In this document: one piece after another, positions 43,867 through 52,483 of the stretch
Position numbering within the stretch: the stretch's first letter is position 1
How the letters are laid out: each line of letters starts with the position of its first letter
NCBI RefSeq assembly: GCF_004791585.1
Contig: NZ_SRUU01000013.1
Coordinates: 62,001 to 126,000, forward strand
Length of the DNA stretch: 64,000 nucleotides
Source: Mesorhizobium sp. M1C.F.Ca.ET.210.01.1.1
GTDB lineage: Bacteria; Pseudomonadota; Alphaproteobacteria; Rhizobiales; Rhizobiaceae
Direction of reading: 5' to 3'
Translations under genes and position numbers: made by a program
The notes under the pieces: generated by a model
What the model saw: the letters and a program-made list of their open reading frames with translations, nothing else
The model's database searches: none
What the model was told of the DNA's origin: nothing

Positions 43867-46800
43867 ATGTCCAAACCACCTCGGATTGCGGACAGCGGCA
43901 ATACCCTTGGACCGATCACGGCGGAGTTCGACTCCCTGTCCTTGCTGAAGGGCCTCCACCTGATCGATGGCCATTCGCCGGCCGGAGCCGGCGATCCGGG
44001 CGGCGCGGAGCACGACGAGGCTGGCCTGCTGGAAGCCTCCCTGAACGGCCTCGCCGCCGAAGCCGGCACGCGCACCGACAGCCAGGGCACGGATCAAGCC
44101 GCTGCCAAGATCGCCAGCCTCATCGCCACGCTGGGGGCCACCCCGACCTGGGCAGGCGATGGCGGACTGAAGCTGACCGGCCTCGCAGAGGCGGCAGCCA
44201 GTATCGGCACCCATCTCGACGGCACCATTCTCGGCGCCGCGACGGCGACTGGGCTCAGCATATGGCACAGTGCGGGAACGGGCGTTGCAGACAGCACTGA
44301 CGCCGCCAGCCCGTATACGATCGCCGGCACCGGCACGACCGCGACGGCGACTACGCTTGCCATCAACAGTGCGCTTGGTGCCGACCCGATCTTCGAGACA
44401 AGGGTGGCGGCCGCCGGTGACGATGTCGAGGAAAAGGGCTCCGGCACAATCTCGGGTAACATCAACGATCTTGAACTGGGCTATGACGGCACCACCCGCC
44501 AGACCGTCGGCATCCGCTTCACCAGCATCGACATCCCCAAAGGCGCCATCATTACCAGCGCCTACATCCAGTTCCAGGCCAACGAGGTCATGACCGGCGC
44601 GGCTTCGCTGTTGATCCAGGGCGACAATACCGACGATGCCAATCCATTCACCACCGCCAGCTTCAACGTGTCCTCGCTTCCCCGGACGTCGGCATCCACT
44701 GCCTGGACTCCGGACCCCTGGAGCATCGTCGGCGAGCAGGGCCTTGCCGAGCGCACGCCGGATCTCACGGCGATCGTCCAGGAGATCGTCAACCGCTCCG
44801 GCTGGACAGCGCTCAACGACATGGCGTTCCTGATCACCGGCACCGGCACGCGCACCGCCGATTCCTACGAATACAACCCTGCCAGCGCGCCGCTGCTGCA
44901 CGTTGAGTATCTTCTGCCTGTTTCCGGCAGTCCGGTCGCTTTCAACACACCGCCCGATGCCGACCCAACCGCCAACCAGATCGCCGAACTCGCAGCGGCC
45001 GGCGATCTTATCGGAATAACCGCCTCGGCCACGGATCCGGATGCGGGCTCAACCGTCACCTACAGCATCAACGACACGCGCTTCGTCATCAATTCCAGCA
45101 GCGGTGTCATCACCCGCTCGGGCACCGGCACGCTGGACTTCGAGACCCAATCGTCGATCAACCTGACGGTGACGGCAACATCGTCGGACGGCAGTACCGC
45201 CAACCAGACCTTCACCCTCGCTGTCCTCGACAGTCCGGAACCGGTCGCCTTCAACGCCCCGGCGGACACGGACAACGCCGTCAATCAGATCGCCCAAAGC
45301 GCTGCCGCGGGCACGGCGGTCGGAATCACGGCGTCGGCCAAGGATCCCGATGCCAATTCGACGGTCACCTACAGCATCAGTGACCCGCGCTTTGCCATCA
45401 ATTCCAGCACCGGCGTCATAACGCGCTCGAGCACCGGCACGCTCGACGCATCGTCGGAGCCTTCAGTCAACCTCACCGTCACCGCAACCTCTTCCGACGG
45501 CAGCACCGATACCCACGCCTTCAGCGTCGCCGTCCTCGGCAGCCCCGTGGCCTTCAACGTACCGCCTGACGCCGACACCAACACCAACCAGATCGCCGAG
45601 CTCGCCGCGGTGGGCACGGCGATCGGCATCACCGCCTCGGCCGCCGATCCCGATGCCGGCTCAACCGTCACCTACAGCCTCAACGACACGCGCTTCGCCA
45701 TCGATGCCAGCAGTGGTGTCATCACACGCTCGGGAACTGGCACGCTGGACTTCGAAACCCAGGCGTCGATCAACCTGACGGTGACGGCAACCTCGTCGGA
45801 CGGCAGCACCGCCAACCAGACCTTCACCCTCGCCGTCCTCGACAGCCCCGAGCCGGTCGCCTTCAACACCCCGGCGGATACGGACAACGCCGTCAACCAG
45901 ATCGCCCAAAGCGCTGCCGCGGGCACGGCGGTCGGGATCACCGCCTCGGCCAAGGATCCAGACGCAGGATCGACGGTCACCTACAGCATCAACGATTCGC
46001 GCTTTGCCATCAATTCCAGCACCGGCGTCATTACGCGCTCAGACACCGGCACGCTCAACGCGGCAACCGAGCCGACGGTCAACCTCACCGTCACCGCAAC
46101 CTCGTCCGATGGCAGCACCGATACCCACGCTTACAGCGTCGCCGTCTCGGGGACGAGCGGCACACCAGTGATCTTCGAGACAAGGGTGGCGGCCGCCGGC
46201 GACGATGTCGAGCAGAAGGGCAACGGCTCGATCTCCACCAACGTCACCGACCTGGAGCTGGGCTATGACGGCTCCACCAGCCAGACGGTCGGCATGCGCT
46301 TCACCGGCATCAACATCCCTCAGGGCGCCATCATCACCAGCGCCTACATCCAGTTCCAGGCCAACGAGGTGAAGTCCGGCGCGACGTCGCTGCTGATCCA
46401 GGGCGATAATGTCGACGACGCCAATCCCTTCACCACCGCCAAGTTCAACGTGTCCTCGCTTCCCAGGACGAGCGCGTCCACAGCCTGGGCGCCGGCCGCC
46501 TGGACCACAGTTGGCGAGCACGGCCTCGCCGAACGCACACCGGATCTCACGGCTATCGTCCAAGAGATCGTCAACCGTTCCGGTTGGGCGGCGCTCAACG
46601 ACATGGCATTCCTGGTCACCGGCACCGGCACGCGAACGGCTGACTCCTATGAGTACAACCCGGCCAGCGCGCCGCTGCTGCACATCGAGTATACCCTGCC
46701 CGGTCCGGCCGGCAGTCCGGTGGCCTTCAATACGCCACCTGACGCCGACTCAACCACCAACCAGATCGCTGAGCTCGCCGCGGCAGGCACGGCCATCGGC

Positions 46801-49356
46801 ATAACCGCCTCGGCCACGGATCCCGATGCCGGTTCGACCGTCTCTTACAGTCTCAACGACACGCGCTTCGCCATCAATTCCAGCACCGGCGTCATCACCC
46901 GCTCGGGCACCGGCACGCTGGACTTCGAGACCCAATCGTCGATCAACCTGGCGGTGACGGCAACCTCGTCGGACGGCAGCACCGCCAACCAGACCTTCAC
47001 CGTCGCCGTCACTGACAGCCCGGAACCGGTCGCCTTTAACACCCCGCCCGACGCCGATACGACCGCCAACCAGATCACCCAGAACGCCGCCGCCGGCACG
47101 GCGGTCGGGATTACCGCTTCGGCTAAGGATCCCGACGCCGGATCGACGGTCACCTACAGCATCAACGATCCGCGTTTTGCCATCAATTCCAGCACCGGCG
47201 TCATTACGCGCTCGGCCACCGGCACGCTCAACGCGGCAACCGAGCCGACGGTTAGCCTCCACGTAACCGCGACCTCGTCCGATGGGAGCACCGCCGGGCA
47301 GGACTATGCGGTCAGTGTGGCCACGGGGCCGGTCTTCCAGACAAAGATCGGGTCCAGTGCCGACGACGCTGAGCAAGGTCCCACCGGCGGGATGGACCTC
47401 ATCAGCGGCAATCTCGACATGGTGGTTTCGGGCACCAAGGTCCAGACCGTCGGAATGCGCTTCACCGGGGTCGACATTCCTTACGACGCCGTCATCACCA
47501 GCGCCTATATCCAGTTCCAGGCCCAGAATACGAGCACTGGCCCTGTGTCGCTCCTGATCCGGGGCGAAGACAGTGACGAAGCCACTCCCTTCGAGCAGGA
47601 AACCAGCGACCTCACCTCGCGCCCGACGACGGATGCTTCGGCGACGTGGACGCCACCCGACTGGACCGTGAACAACGAAGCCGGCCTTGCCGAACGCACG
47701 CCGGATCTCTCGGCCATCGTGCAAGAGATCATCGGCCGCTCGGGCTGGCTGGCGCTCAACGACATGGCTTTCGTCGTCAGCGGCAGCAGCGGCACGCGCA
47801 GCGCCTATTCCTTCGACGGCAGCGCCGCCGGCGCCCCGCTCCTGCACATCGAGTATTATGTGCCGACGACCGGCCCGGTCTCCTTCAAGCATCCACAGGA
47901 TGCCGACTCTACCGTCAACCAGATCGTCCAGAACGCCGCCGCTGGCACGACCATCGGCATCACTGCCTCGGCCAAGGATCCCGATGTAACCGATACGGTC
48001 ACTTACAGCATCAACGACACGCGCTTTGCCATCAATCCCAGCACGGGTGTCATCACGCGCTCGGGCACGGGAACGCTCAATGCGGCAACCGAGCAGTCGA
48101 TCAATCTGCACGTCACCGCAACCTCGTCCGACGGCAGCACGGCCGCGCAGGACTATACGGTCAGCGTCGTTCCGGCGACGGCGCCGCAGGTGCTATACCG
48201 GTACGCGGTCTTTGGTGATTACGGCGACACCGATCTCTCTGGCGAGAAGGCGGTGTCGGCGATGATCCATGCCTGGAACGTCGATTTCATTCTCACAATA
48301 GGCGACAACGTCTACGCACCGCAGGTCATGGACGCTGCTGTCGGCCAGCAATATCACGACTATATCGGCAACTATCAGGGCGCATATGGAAGCGGCAGCG
48401 CCATCAACCGCTTCTTTCCCACGCTTGGCAACCACGAATACAACGAAAACAACGTCGGCACATACCTGAACTACTTCACGATGCCCGACAACGAGAGGTA
48501 CTACGATTTCCAGATCGGACCGGTTCACTTCTTTGCTCTCAACAGCAACAAGCAGGAGCCGGATGGCCGCAGCTCCACCTCGGTGCAAGGTCATTGGATG
48601 CAAAACCTTCTCGCGAGTTCCGACGCAAGCTTCAACGTCGCCTACTTCCATCACACGCCCTATAACCCGAGCGGCTACACCGCCACCATGCGGTGGCCCT
48701 TCGAGCAATGGGGCGTCGACGCGGTCTTTGCCGGGCACCAGCACAACTATTACCGGGAGAACCGAGACGACAACGGCGACGGCGTCTATCTTCCCTACAC
48801 GACCACCGGCCTCGGCGGCTCCGGCAAGAGCGTTCCCAATGTCGGCACCAGCTTGGTGACGGTCACGGACCAGGGCATGCTGATCGAGTTCTACAAGGTG
48901 AGCAGCTTCGACGGGACAACCGCAACCCCCCTGCTGACGGATTCCTACTTTGTCCCGACGCCCGCCGGGCGCACGCCGACGATCGTCAACGGCGGCTACG
49001 TCCTGAACGGCACATCCGGCGCGGACTATCTGTGGGGCCTTGGCGGCAACGACACGCTGATCGGCGGGCGCGGAAACGACATGCTGGTTGCCGGCAACCA
49101 GCACAACCTGTTGGTGTTCGCTGTCGGTGATGGTCAGGACACGGTCATGAATTTCCTGCCCGGCGCCGGCACCGGCGACGTCCTCGATCTAAGAGCCTTT
49201 GGCATCTACAACGCCAGCCAGTTCTTGCAGGTGGCCACGAACCAGGGCTCGAATGTCGTGGCATCCCTGGGCGGCGGGGACCAGATCACGCTGACTGGTG
49301 TTCATGTGGAGCAGTTCCACAACGACAACTTCGTAAGCAGCCTTCTGCTCGCGTAG
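43867..49356 (+). CDS. Giant repeat protein with metallophosphoesterase and RTX domains
   Basis: 1829 residues, no signal peptide. N-terminal region (1-170) and module architecture match the preceding gene: three ~180-residue beta modules (about 173-356, 767-948, 1154-1336) and seven cadherin-like repeats of ~102 residues. Residues ~1443-1690 form a calcineurin-like metallophosphoesterase with all metal motifs: GDYGD (Asp1451), GDN (1479-1481), GNHE (1521-1524), HH (1595-1596) and GHQH (1623-1626). RTX nonapeptides follow (GLGGNDTLIGGRGND, about 1723-1737), and the protein ends SSLLLA. It is probably exported by the type I system at 34655-38166 and acts outside the cell on a phosphoester. Confidence 0.85.
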   Translation: MSKPPRIADSGNTLGPITAEFDSLSLLKGLHLIDGHSPAGAGDPGGAEHDEAGLLEASLNGLAAEAGTRTDSQGTDQAAAKIASLIATLGATPTWAGDGGLKLTGLAEAAASIGTHLDGTILGAATATGLSIWHSAGTGVADSTDAASPYTIAGTGTTATATTLAINSALGADPIFETRVAAAGDDVEEKGSGTISGNINDLELGYDGTTRQTVGIRFTSIDIPKGAIITSAYIQFQANEVMTGAASLLIQGDNTDDANPFTTASFNVSSLPRTSASTAWTPDPWSIVGEQGLAERTPDLTAIVQEIVNRSGWTALNDMAFLITGTGTRTADSYEYNPASAPLLHVEYLLPVSGSPVAFNTPPDADPTANQIAELAAAGDLIGITASATDPDAGSTVTYSINDTRFVINSSSGVITRSGTGTLDFETQSSINLTVTATSSDGSTANQTFTLAVLDSPEPVAFNAPADTDNAVNQIAQSAAAGTAVGITASAKDPDANSTVTYSISDPRFAINSSTGVITRSSTGTLDASSEPSVNLTVTATSSDGSTDTHAFSVAVLGSPVAFNVPPDADTNTNQIAELAAVGTAIGITASAADPDAGSTVTYSLNDTRFAIDASSGVITRSGTGTLDFETQASINLTVTATSSDGSTANQTFTLAVLDSPEPVAFNTPADTDNAVNQIAQSAAAGTAVGITASAKDPDAGSTVTYSINDSRFAINSSTGVITRSDTGTLNAATEPTVNLTVTATSSDGSTDTHAYSVAVSGTSGTPVIFETRVAAAGDDVEQKGNGSISTNVTDLELGYDGSTSQTVGMRFTGINIPQGAIITSAYIQFQANEVKSGATSLLIQGDNVDDANPFTTAKFNVSSLPRTSASTAWAPAAWTTVGEHGLAERTPDLTAIVQEIVNRSGWAALNDMAFLVTGTGTRTADSYEYNPASAPLLHIEYTLPGPAGSPVAFNTPPDADSTTNQIAELAAAGTAIGITASATDPDAGSTVSYSLNDTRFAINSSTGVITRSGTGTLDFETQSSINLAVTATSSDGSTANQTFTVAVTDSPEPVAFNTPPDADTTANQITQNAAAGTAVGITASAKDPDAGSTVTYSINDPRFAINSSTGVITRSATGTLNAATEPTVSLHVTATSSDGSTAGQDYAVSVATGPVFQTKIGSSADDAEQGPTGGMDLISGNLDMVVSGTKVQTVGMRFTGVDIPYDAVITSAYIQFQAQNTSTGPVSLLIRGEDSDEATPFEQETSDLTSRPTTDASATWTPPDWTVNNEAGLAERTPDLSAIVQEIIGRSGWLALNDMAFVVSGSSGTRSAYSFDGSAAGAPLLHIEYYVPTTGPVSFKHPQDADSTVNQIVQNAAAGTTIGITASAKDPDVTDTVTYSINDTRFAINPSTGVITRSGTGTLNAATEQSINLHVTATSSDGSTAAQDYTVSVVPATAPQVLYRYAVFGDYGDTDLSGEKAVSAMIHAWNVDFILTIGDNVYAPQVMDAAVGQQYHDYIGNYQGAYGSGSAINRFFPTLGNHEYNENNVGTYLNYFTMPDNERYYDFQIGPVHFFALNSNKQEPDGRSSTSVQGHWMQNLLASSDASFNVAYFHHTPYNPSGYTATMRWPFEQWGVDAVFAGHQHNYYRENRDDNGDGVYLPYTTTGLGGSGKSVPNVGTSLVTVTDQGMLIEFYKVSSFDGTTATPLLTDSYFVPTPAGRTPTIVNGGYVLNGTSGADYLWGLGGNDTLIGGRGNDMLVAGNQHNLLVFAVGDGQDTVMNFLPGAGTGDVLDLRAFGIYNASQFLQVATNQGSNVVASLGGGDQITLTGVHVEQFHNDNFVSSLLLA
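44386..48180 (+). repeat. Intragenic repeat array (beta modules and cadherin-like units)
   Basis: Within the 1829-residue gene, ~306-base units start near 44932, 45241, 45540, 45840, 46717, 47025 and 47877, and ~540-base modules near 44386, 46168 and 47330. Homologous copies occur at 41567-42730 in the preceding gene. Similarity is visible at DNA level; the stretch after 41620 and that after 44440 differ by only a few bases over more than 100. This suggests recent duplication or gene conversion. Confidence 0.85.
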
Positions 49357-49441
49357 AATTGGCTTTCAGGCCCGATACGTCTTTAGGCTGAATCGGAAGG
49401 CTATTCCGGCAATTGTAAGATGAAAACTACCGATACTTGAA

Positions 49442-49693
49442 ATGCAAAAGAAAAGACTGATCGGGTTTTATGGGAGACGTCTCCGTGACAACGAAAAGGC
49501 AGTTCATTCGGAAAACATGATCTCAGAAACCGAAGCTCGCCGGGATTTTCTCAAGAAGGCGGGGCGGTTCGCGGTGGTGACGCCGCCAGCCATAACCCTC
49601 CTGCTCGGCACAAGCTTGAGATCAAAGGCAATCGCCAAATCGGGCGGCTCGCACGGCCACCACGGCCCACCACCACCTCCTCACGGCAAGTAA
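49442..49693 (+). CDS. Twin-arginine mini-protein with His/Pro-rich tail (paralogue A)
   Basis: 83 residues from ATG 49442, or 58 from ATG 49517 (MISETEARRDF), which matches its paralogue less in length but has GGAAAAC upstream. ARRDFLKKAGRFAVVTPPA and a hydrophobic stretch ITLLLGTSL form a Tat-type leader, followed by an AIA cleavage-like site. The predicted mature peptide is KSGGSHGHHGPPPPPHGK, 18 residues, rich in His, Gly and Pro. The paralogue at 49979 has the same leader but a different tail. Conserved leader plus variable tail resembles a modified-peptide precursor. Metal binding by the histidines is only a thought. Confidence 0.6.
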   Translation: MQKKRLIGFYGRRLRDNEKAVHSENMISETEARRDFLKKAGRFAVVTPPAITLLLGTSLRSKAIAKSGGSHGHHGPPPPPHGK

Positions 49694-50166
49694 TCGTCTC
49701 GATTCCCGTGAAGCGATTCCATAAGCCCACCCAGGCGCCGGGGGTCGGCTGCGTATTGAACACGCGGCCGTACGCCGCCGCCTCAACGTTTGAGAAGCGC
49801 CGAGCCGCACTGCGGTCGCCGCCGGCAAAGAAAAACCCGGACCGCTCGCGGCACTCTGGCGTGCCGTGAGCGTCCGGGTCGTCAAATGGCAAACTCGGGC
49901 GCTACGCTTCGATCCCGCTATTTTCCGTGACCGGGAGGGTCGATGCGAAAGTATGTCGGAAGCTCGAATTTATAGCTATCAGAGCTTGCCCACCTGGCCG
50001 GGAGGGCCAAGGTGAATGTGGTTTTCGTCCCCCCAACCATTGCCTGGACGTGAACCGCCCGATTTGGCAATCGCTCGGGAGTTCAAGCTTGTGCCAAGCA
50101 AAAGTGTTATGGCTGGTGGCGTCACCGCCGCGAACCGTCCCGCCTTCTTGAGAAAGTCCCGGCGAG
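49529..50166. repeat. Inverted duplication of the mini-protein leader sequence
   Basis: About 120 bases coding the leader of the plus-strand mini-protein (49529-49655) recur in inverted orientation at about 50041-50166 in its minus-strand paralogue, with only scattered substitutions. The arms enclose about 385 bases. The tails beyond the arms are unrelated. Confidence 0.75.
49821..49879 (-). terminator. Strong intrinsic terminator of the minus-strand operon
   Basis: Read on the minus strand, ACCCGGACGCTCACGGCAC (49879-49861) pairs with 49854-49835 around the six-base loop, with one bulge and one mismatch in ~19 pairs, and is followed by TTTTTCTTTGCC. It lies about 100 bases downstream of the minus-strand mini-protein gene and should end the transcript carrying that gene. 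Confidence 0.8.
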
Positions 50167-50230
50167 CGTGAGCTTCGGAAGCCAAGACCTCTATCGTCGC
50201 TCCCGATCTATGTTTACTTTCTGGCGCCAT
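49979..50230 (-). CDS. Twin-arginine mini-protein (paralogue B)
   Basis: 83 residues. ARRDFLKKAGRFAAVTPPA and ITLLLGTSLNSRAIAKSGGS match the other mini-protein almost residue for residue, while the N-terminus and tail differ. After the AIA site a 28-residue peptide ending NHIHLGPPGQVGKL would remain. AAAGGGGG lies upstream of the ATG at 50230. It follows the nucleotidyltransferase gene by 68 bases in the same direction and is succeeded by an intrinsic terminator, so it looks like the last gene of the antiporter/kinase/nucleotidyltransferase run. A precursor peptide processed by these enzymes is plausible but unproven. Confidence 0.65.
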   Translation of the reverse strand: MAPESKHRSGATIEVLASEAHARRDFLKKAGRFAAVTPPAITLLLGTSLNSRAIAKSGGSRPGNGWGDENHIHLGPPGQVGKL

Positions 50231-50298
50231 ATCGCAACCCCCTTTTTAACAGAGTTACTTTAGAAGCTCTAGAATAAGAAACAACTTCTCCAAAAGAC

Positions 50299-51294
50299 TT
50301 AGATTTTCGTGCGACCGCTCAGGAGCGTGCGCGCGATGCGACGCGCGAGGTCGGACGGTCCACGTCGGGCCAAACCATCGGACTGCAAAACCCGCCTTGC
50401 GCCCCACGCTAGATTGCCGGCCAAACGCAAGGGAGCGCCAATGATCGGGTGTGTCGCCGTGAAGATGCGCCTCCAGTGCTGGAAACGGACCATCGGGCGC
50501 TGTGCACATTTCGCCGGGATCCGGGTCCCGAAGAAATGGTGCAGGGCCAGGAGCTGGGTGTCGAGCGCATTGCGCGCGCCTCGATCCCACATGGATGCCT
50601 GCAGCGCCGTCCAATCCACATCGTCGGTTTCGGCCAATTGTGCCAGATCACGAAGATGCCTCAGATCGATCCTTCCGCGCCAGTAGTCCCCCTCCTTGAA
50701 GAGATCGTGTTCCATCCAGTGCCGGACCCGGGACTGGGCGGGCGGAATTCTCACCCGAAGGCTATCCCGCTGGACGAACCTAGGGGGCTCAAAACCATTC
50801 GCCCGGCTCGCACGGAGTTCCAGCATTCCGGCGTCCTGCCCGCGGGCCATGCCTCGAGCGCCCGCCACCTCGACATAGCCGAGCTCTTCAAGGCAAGCGC
50901 GGGCGGTCGCCTCTTCGTCGGGCTCCACGGCCACATCGAGGTCGCTGGTCATCCTGCTGGGAACCCGACCGGGCGGGGAAAGGAACAAGGGGATGGCCCC
51001 CTTTAGGAGGAGCGGAACGATGCGGCGGCGGTTCAGGGCCGCAACCGCTTCCCCCAGTTGGGCTCGCAGGCGCAGGTTCCGCTCCAGATTGCAGTCGTGA
51101 ACGAACCGAAGGTACTCGCGGACGTCCTGCGGAAGCCGGTGGATCTGGCCAGCATGCGCAAGCGAGGAGAACAGGTCGGGTGTCAGCAGGCAGTGATTGG
51201 CCAGGGCAATCACTGCCTGCCAGTCAGCCCTGTCGTCCGGACAGCCGCGAAGGCCGGCGACCAGCGCCTCAAGCGCGTTGCCCCTGTGCATCAT
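50299..51294 (-). CDS. Nucleotidyltransferase family protein
   Basis: 331 residues. The segment RRIVPLLLKGAIPLFLSPPG followed by RMTSDLDVAVEPDEEATARACLEELGY holds the S/D-LD-hV motif of the NTP_transf_5-type nucleotidyltransferases that accompany HprK-like kinases and PqqD proteins. The start at 51294 overlaps the stop of the kinase gene by ATGA; a GTG at 51300 is also in frame. Relatives are found in polysaccharide and peptide-modification clusters; the acceptor is unknown. Its coupling to the PqqD-kinase gene and the nearby mini-protein suggests the three act together. Confidence 0.75.
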   Translation of the reverse strand: MMHRGNALEALVAGLRGCPDDRADWQAVIALANHCLLTPDLFSSLAHAGQIHRLPQDVREYLRFVHDCNLERNLRLRAQLGEAVAALNRRRIVPLLLKGAIPLFLSPPGRVPSRMTSDLDVAVEPDEEATARACLEELGYVEVAGARGMARGQDAGMLELRASRANGFEPPRFVQRDSLRVRIPPAQSRVRHWMEHDLFKEGDYWRGRIDLRHLRDLAQLAETDDVDWTALQASMWDRGARNALDTQLLALHHFFGTRIPAKCAQRPMVRFQHWRRIFTATHPIIGAPLRLAGNLAWGARRVLQSDGLARRGPSDLARRIARTLLSGRTKI

Positions 51295-52463
51295 AGGCAC
51301 GCCCTCGTGATTAGCTCCACCGCATCATCCAGCCTCGAATAGGTCAGCCGATAGGCCTGCGCCGACCCGATGATCTGGGTCAATACATCGAACGCGGCGC
51401 CGCTCAGTTCCCGGCCGGGCGAAAACGCGCCGTTGAGCAGGCCGCGCAATGCGCCGGCTGGGTCGACCGACTCCAGCCCAGCCTTCGAGTCGCGACTGCG
51501 ACGGAGCAGGACCACACAGCCGATGGCTGTGGGGGAAGGCGGCAACGGCACGAACTCCCCGGGCATGGCAAATCGAACGCGCCTGCGGTCCGGACGGCGG
51601 CTGACCGGAACGGCATAGAGATCGGGGCAGTATTCGGCCAGAAGCGGCCATGCTCCCGCCTTGACCGCGGGGGCAAACGGAAGGCCCACGCCATGCCCAT
51701 TGGAGTCCAGCAGCGTCACATCGTCAGATGCGAAGCCGAACCCTGCATGGACCAGGGCCATGGTCAGCGTGGTCTTGCCTGCGCCCGGATTGCCGCAAAC
51801 AAGCACCATGCGTTTGTTTCTAACAAGTGCAGCCGCGTGGACGGCAAGTTCATAGGCGCCGTGGTCGAGAACCTCGGTCAGCAGCTGCCCTTTCAGCATG
51901 ACCGGAAGTTCGTCGGGGGAGCACGACAGAACCCAGTCGCCATTCCGGAACAGGTGGACCCGTCCCCCCTGCTCGACCATCTGCAGCAGAATGTCGGCAG
52001 TCTCTCTTTGGACCTCGAGATGCCGAAATACGGTGATAGCGGGAAAGGCGCAGGCGGCCGGATAGACGATGCGGATGCAAAGGCCTGCAATGGCGACCAC
52101 CTGGCTCACAAGCTCTTGAGCCGATGATGGAGGTGACGGCGCGCAGGGCCGTATGAGGCTCAGCCGCTGCCAATCCTCGAGCGCGGTCTCGACATGCCGG
52201 TTCGCCTCGCGACTGTCGACGCCGCTGCGCGCCATCTCGAGCGAGATGGCCTGCGGTGGCGTGCCTTCTTCCAGGGAGCGCCAAATCTCGGCAGCGGTAT
52301 CGTTGACGGCGAAGATGGCCTGCCGGGACGGGCTGAACAGGATGTTCTGCCCTCCGACGCGCGCCAGGCGAGCCTGGACCACGAATGTGGCCGGACCGCA
52401 ATCGGTCGCGCCTCGCGCGACCTTCGCCACGCTGTGCTTCATCGAGTAGTCGTCCTCTGCCAA
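51291..52463 (-). CDS. PqqD-like / HprK-like kinase fusion protein
   Basis: 390 residues. About 25-105 is a PqqD-like peptide-binding domain (ILFSPSRQAIFAVNDTAAEIWRSLEEGTPPQAIS). From about 205 on is an HPr-kinase-like P-loop domain (YELAVHAAALVRNKRMVLVCGNPGAGKTTLTMALVHAGFGFASDDVTLLD). In related loci PqqD-like and HprK-like parts are usually separate genes next to a nucleotidyltransferase; here they are joined. PqqD domains hold precursor-peptide leaders for modifying enzymes, so kinase action on the neighbouring mini-protein is a reasonable hypothesis. Start 52463 or ATG 52442. The gene begins 20 bases after the antiporter stop. Confidence 0.75.
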   Translation of the reverse strand: MAEDDYSMKHSVAKVARGATDCGPATFVVQARLARVGGQNILFSPSRQAIFAVNDTAAEIWRSLEEGTPPQAISLEMARSGVDSREANRHVETALEDWQRLSLIRPCAPSPPSSAQELVSQVVAIAGLCIRIVYPAACAFPAITVFRHLEVQRETADILLQMVEQGGRVHLFRNGDWVLSCSPDELPVMLKGQLLTEVLDHGAYELAVHAAALVRNKRMVLVCGNPGAGKTTLTMALVHAGFGFASDDVTLLDSNGHGVGLPFAPAVKAGAWPLLAEYCPDLYAVPVSRRPDRRRVRFAMPGEFVPLPPSPTAIGCVVLLRRSRDSKAGLESVDPAGALRGLLNGAFSPGRELSGAAFDVLTQIIGSAQAYRLTYSRLDDAVELITRACL

Positions 52464-52483
52464 TGCGCTGACGGTGGTCCAAG

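Noticed and set aside
46750-48111. 453-codon antisense frame in the repeat region
   Set aside because: Repeats open on both strands. The plus-strand protein continues into intact phosphoesterase and RTX domains.
44386-48180. CRISPR-like regular repeats
   Set aside because: Period is ~306 bases with no short spacers, and the repeats encode protein modules in one frame.
49442-52463. Classical lasso-peptide cluster
   Set aside because: No asparagine-synthetase-like cyclase or transglutaminase-like protease is encoded nearby, and the precursor-like proteins carry Tat signals.
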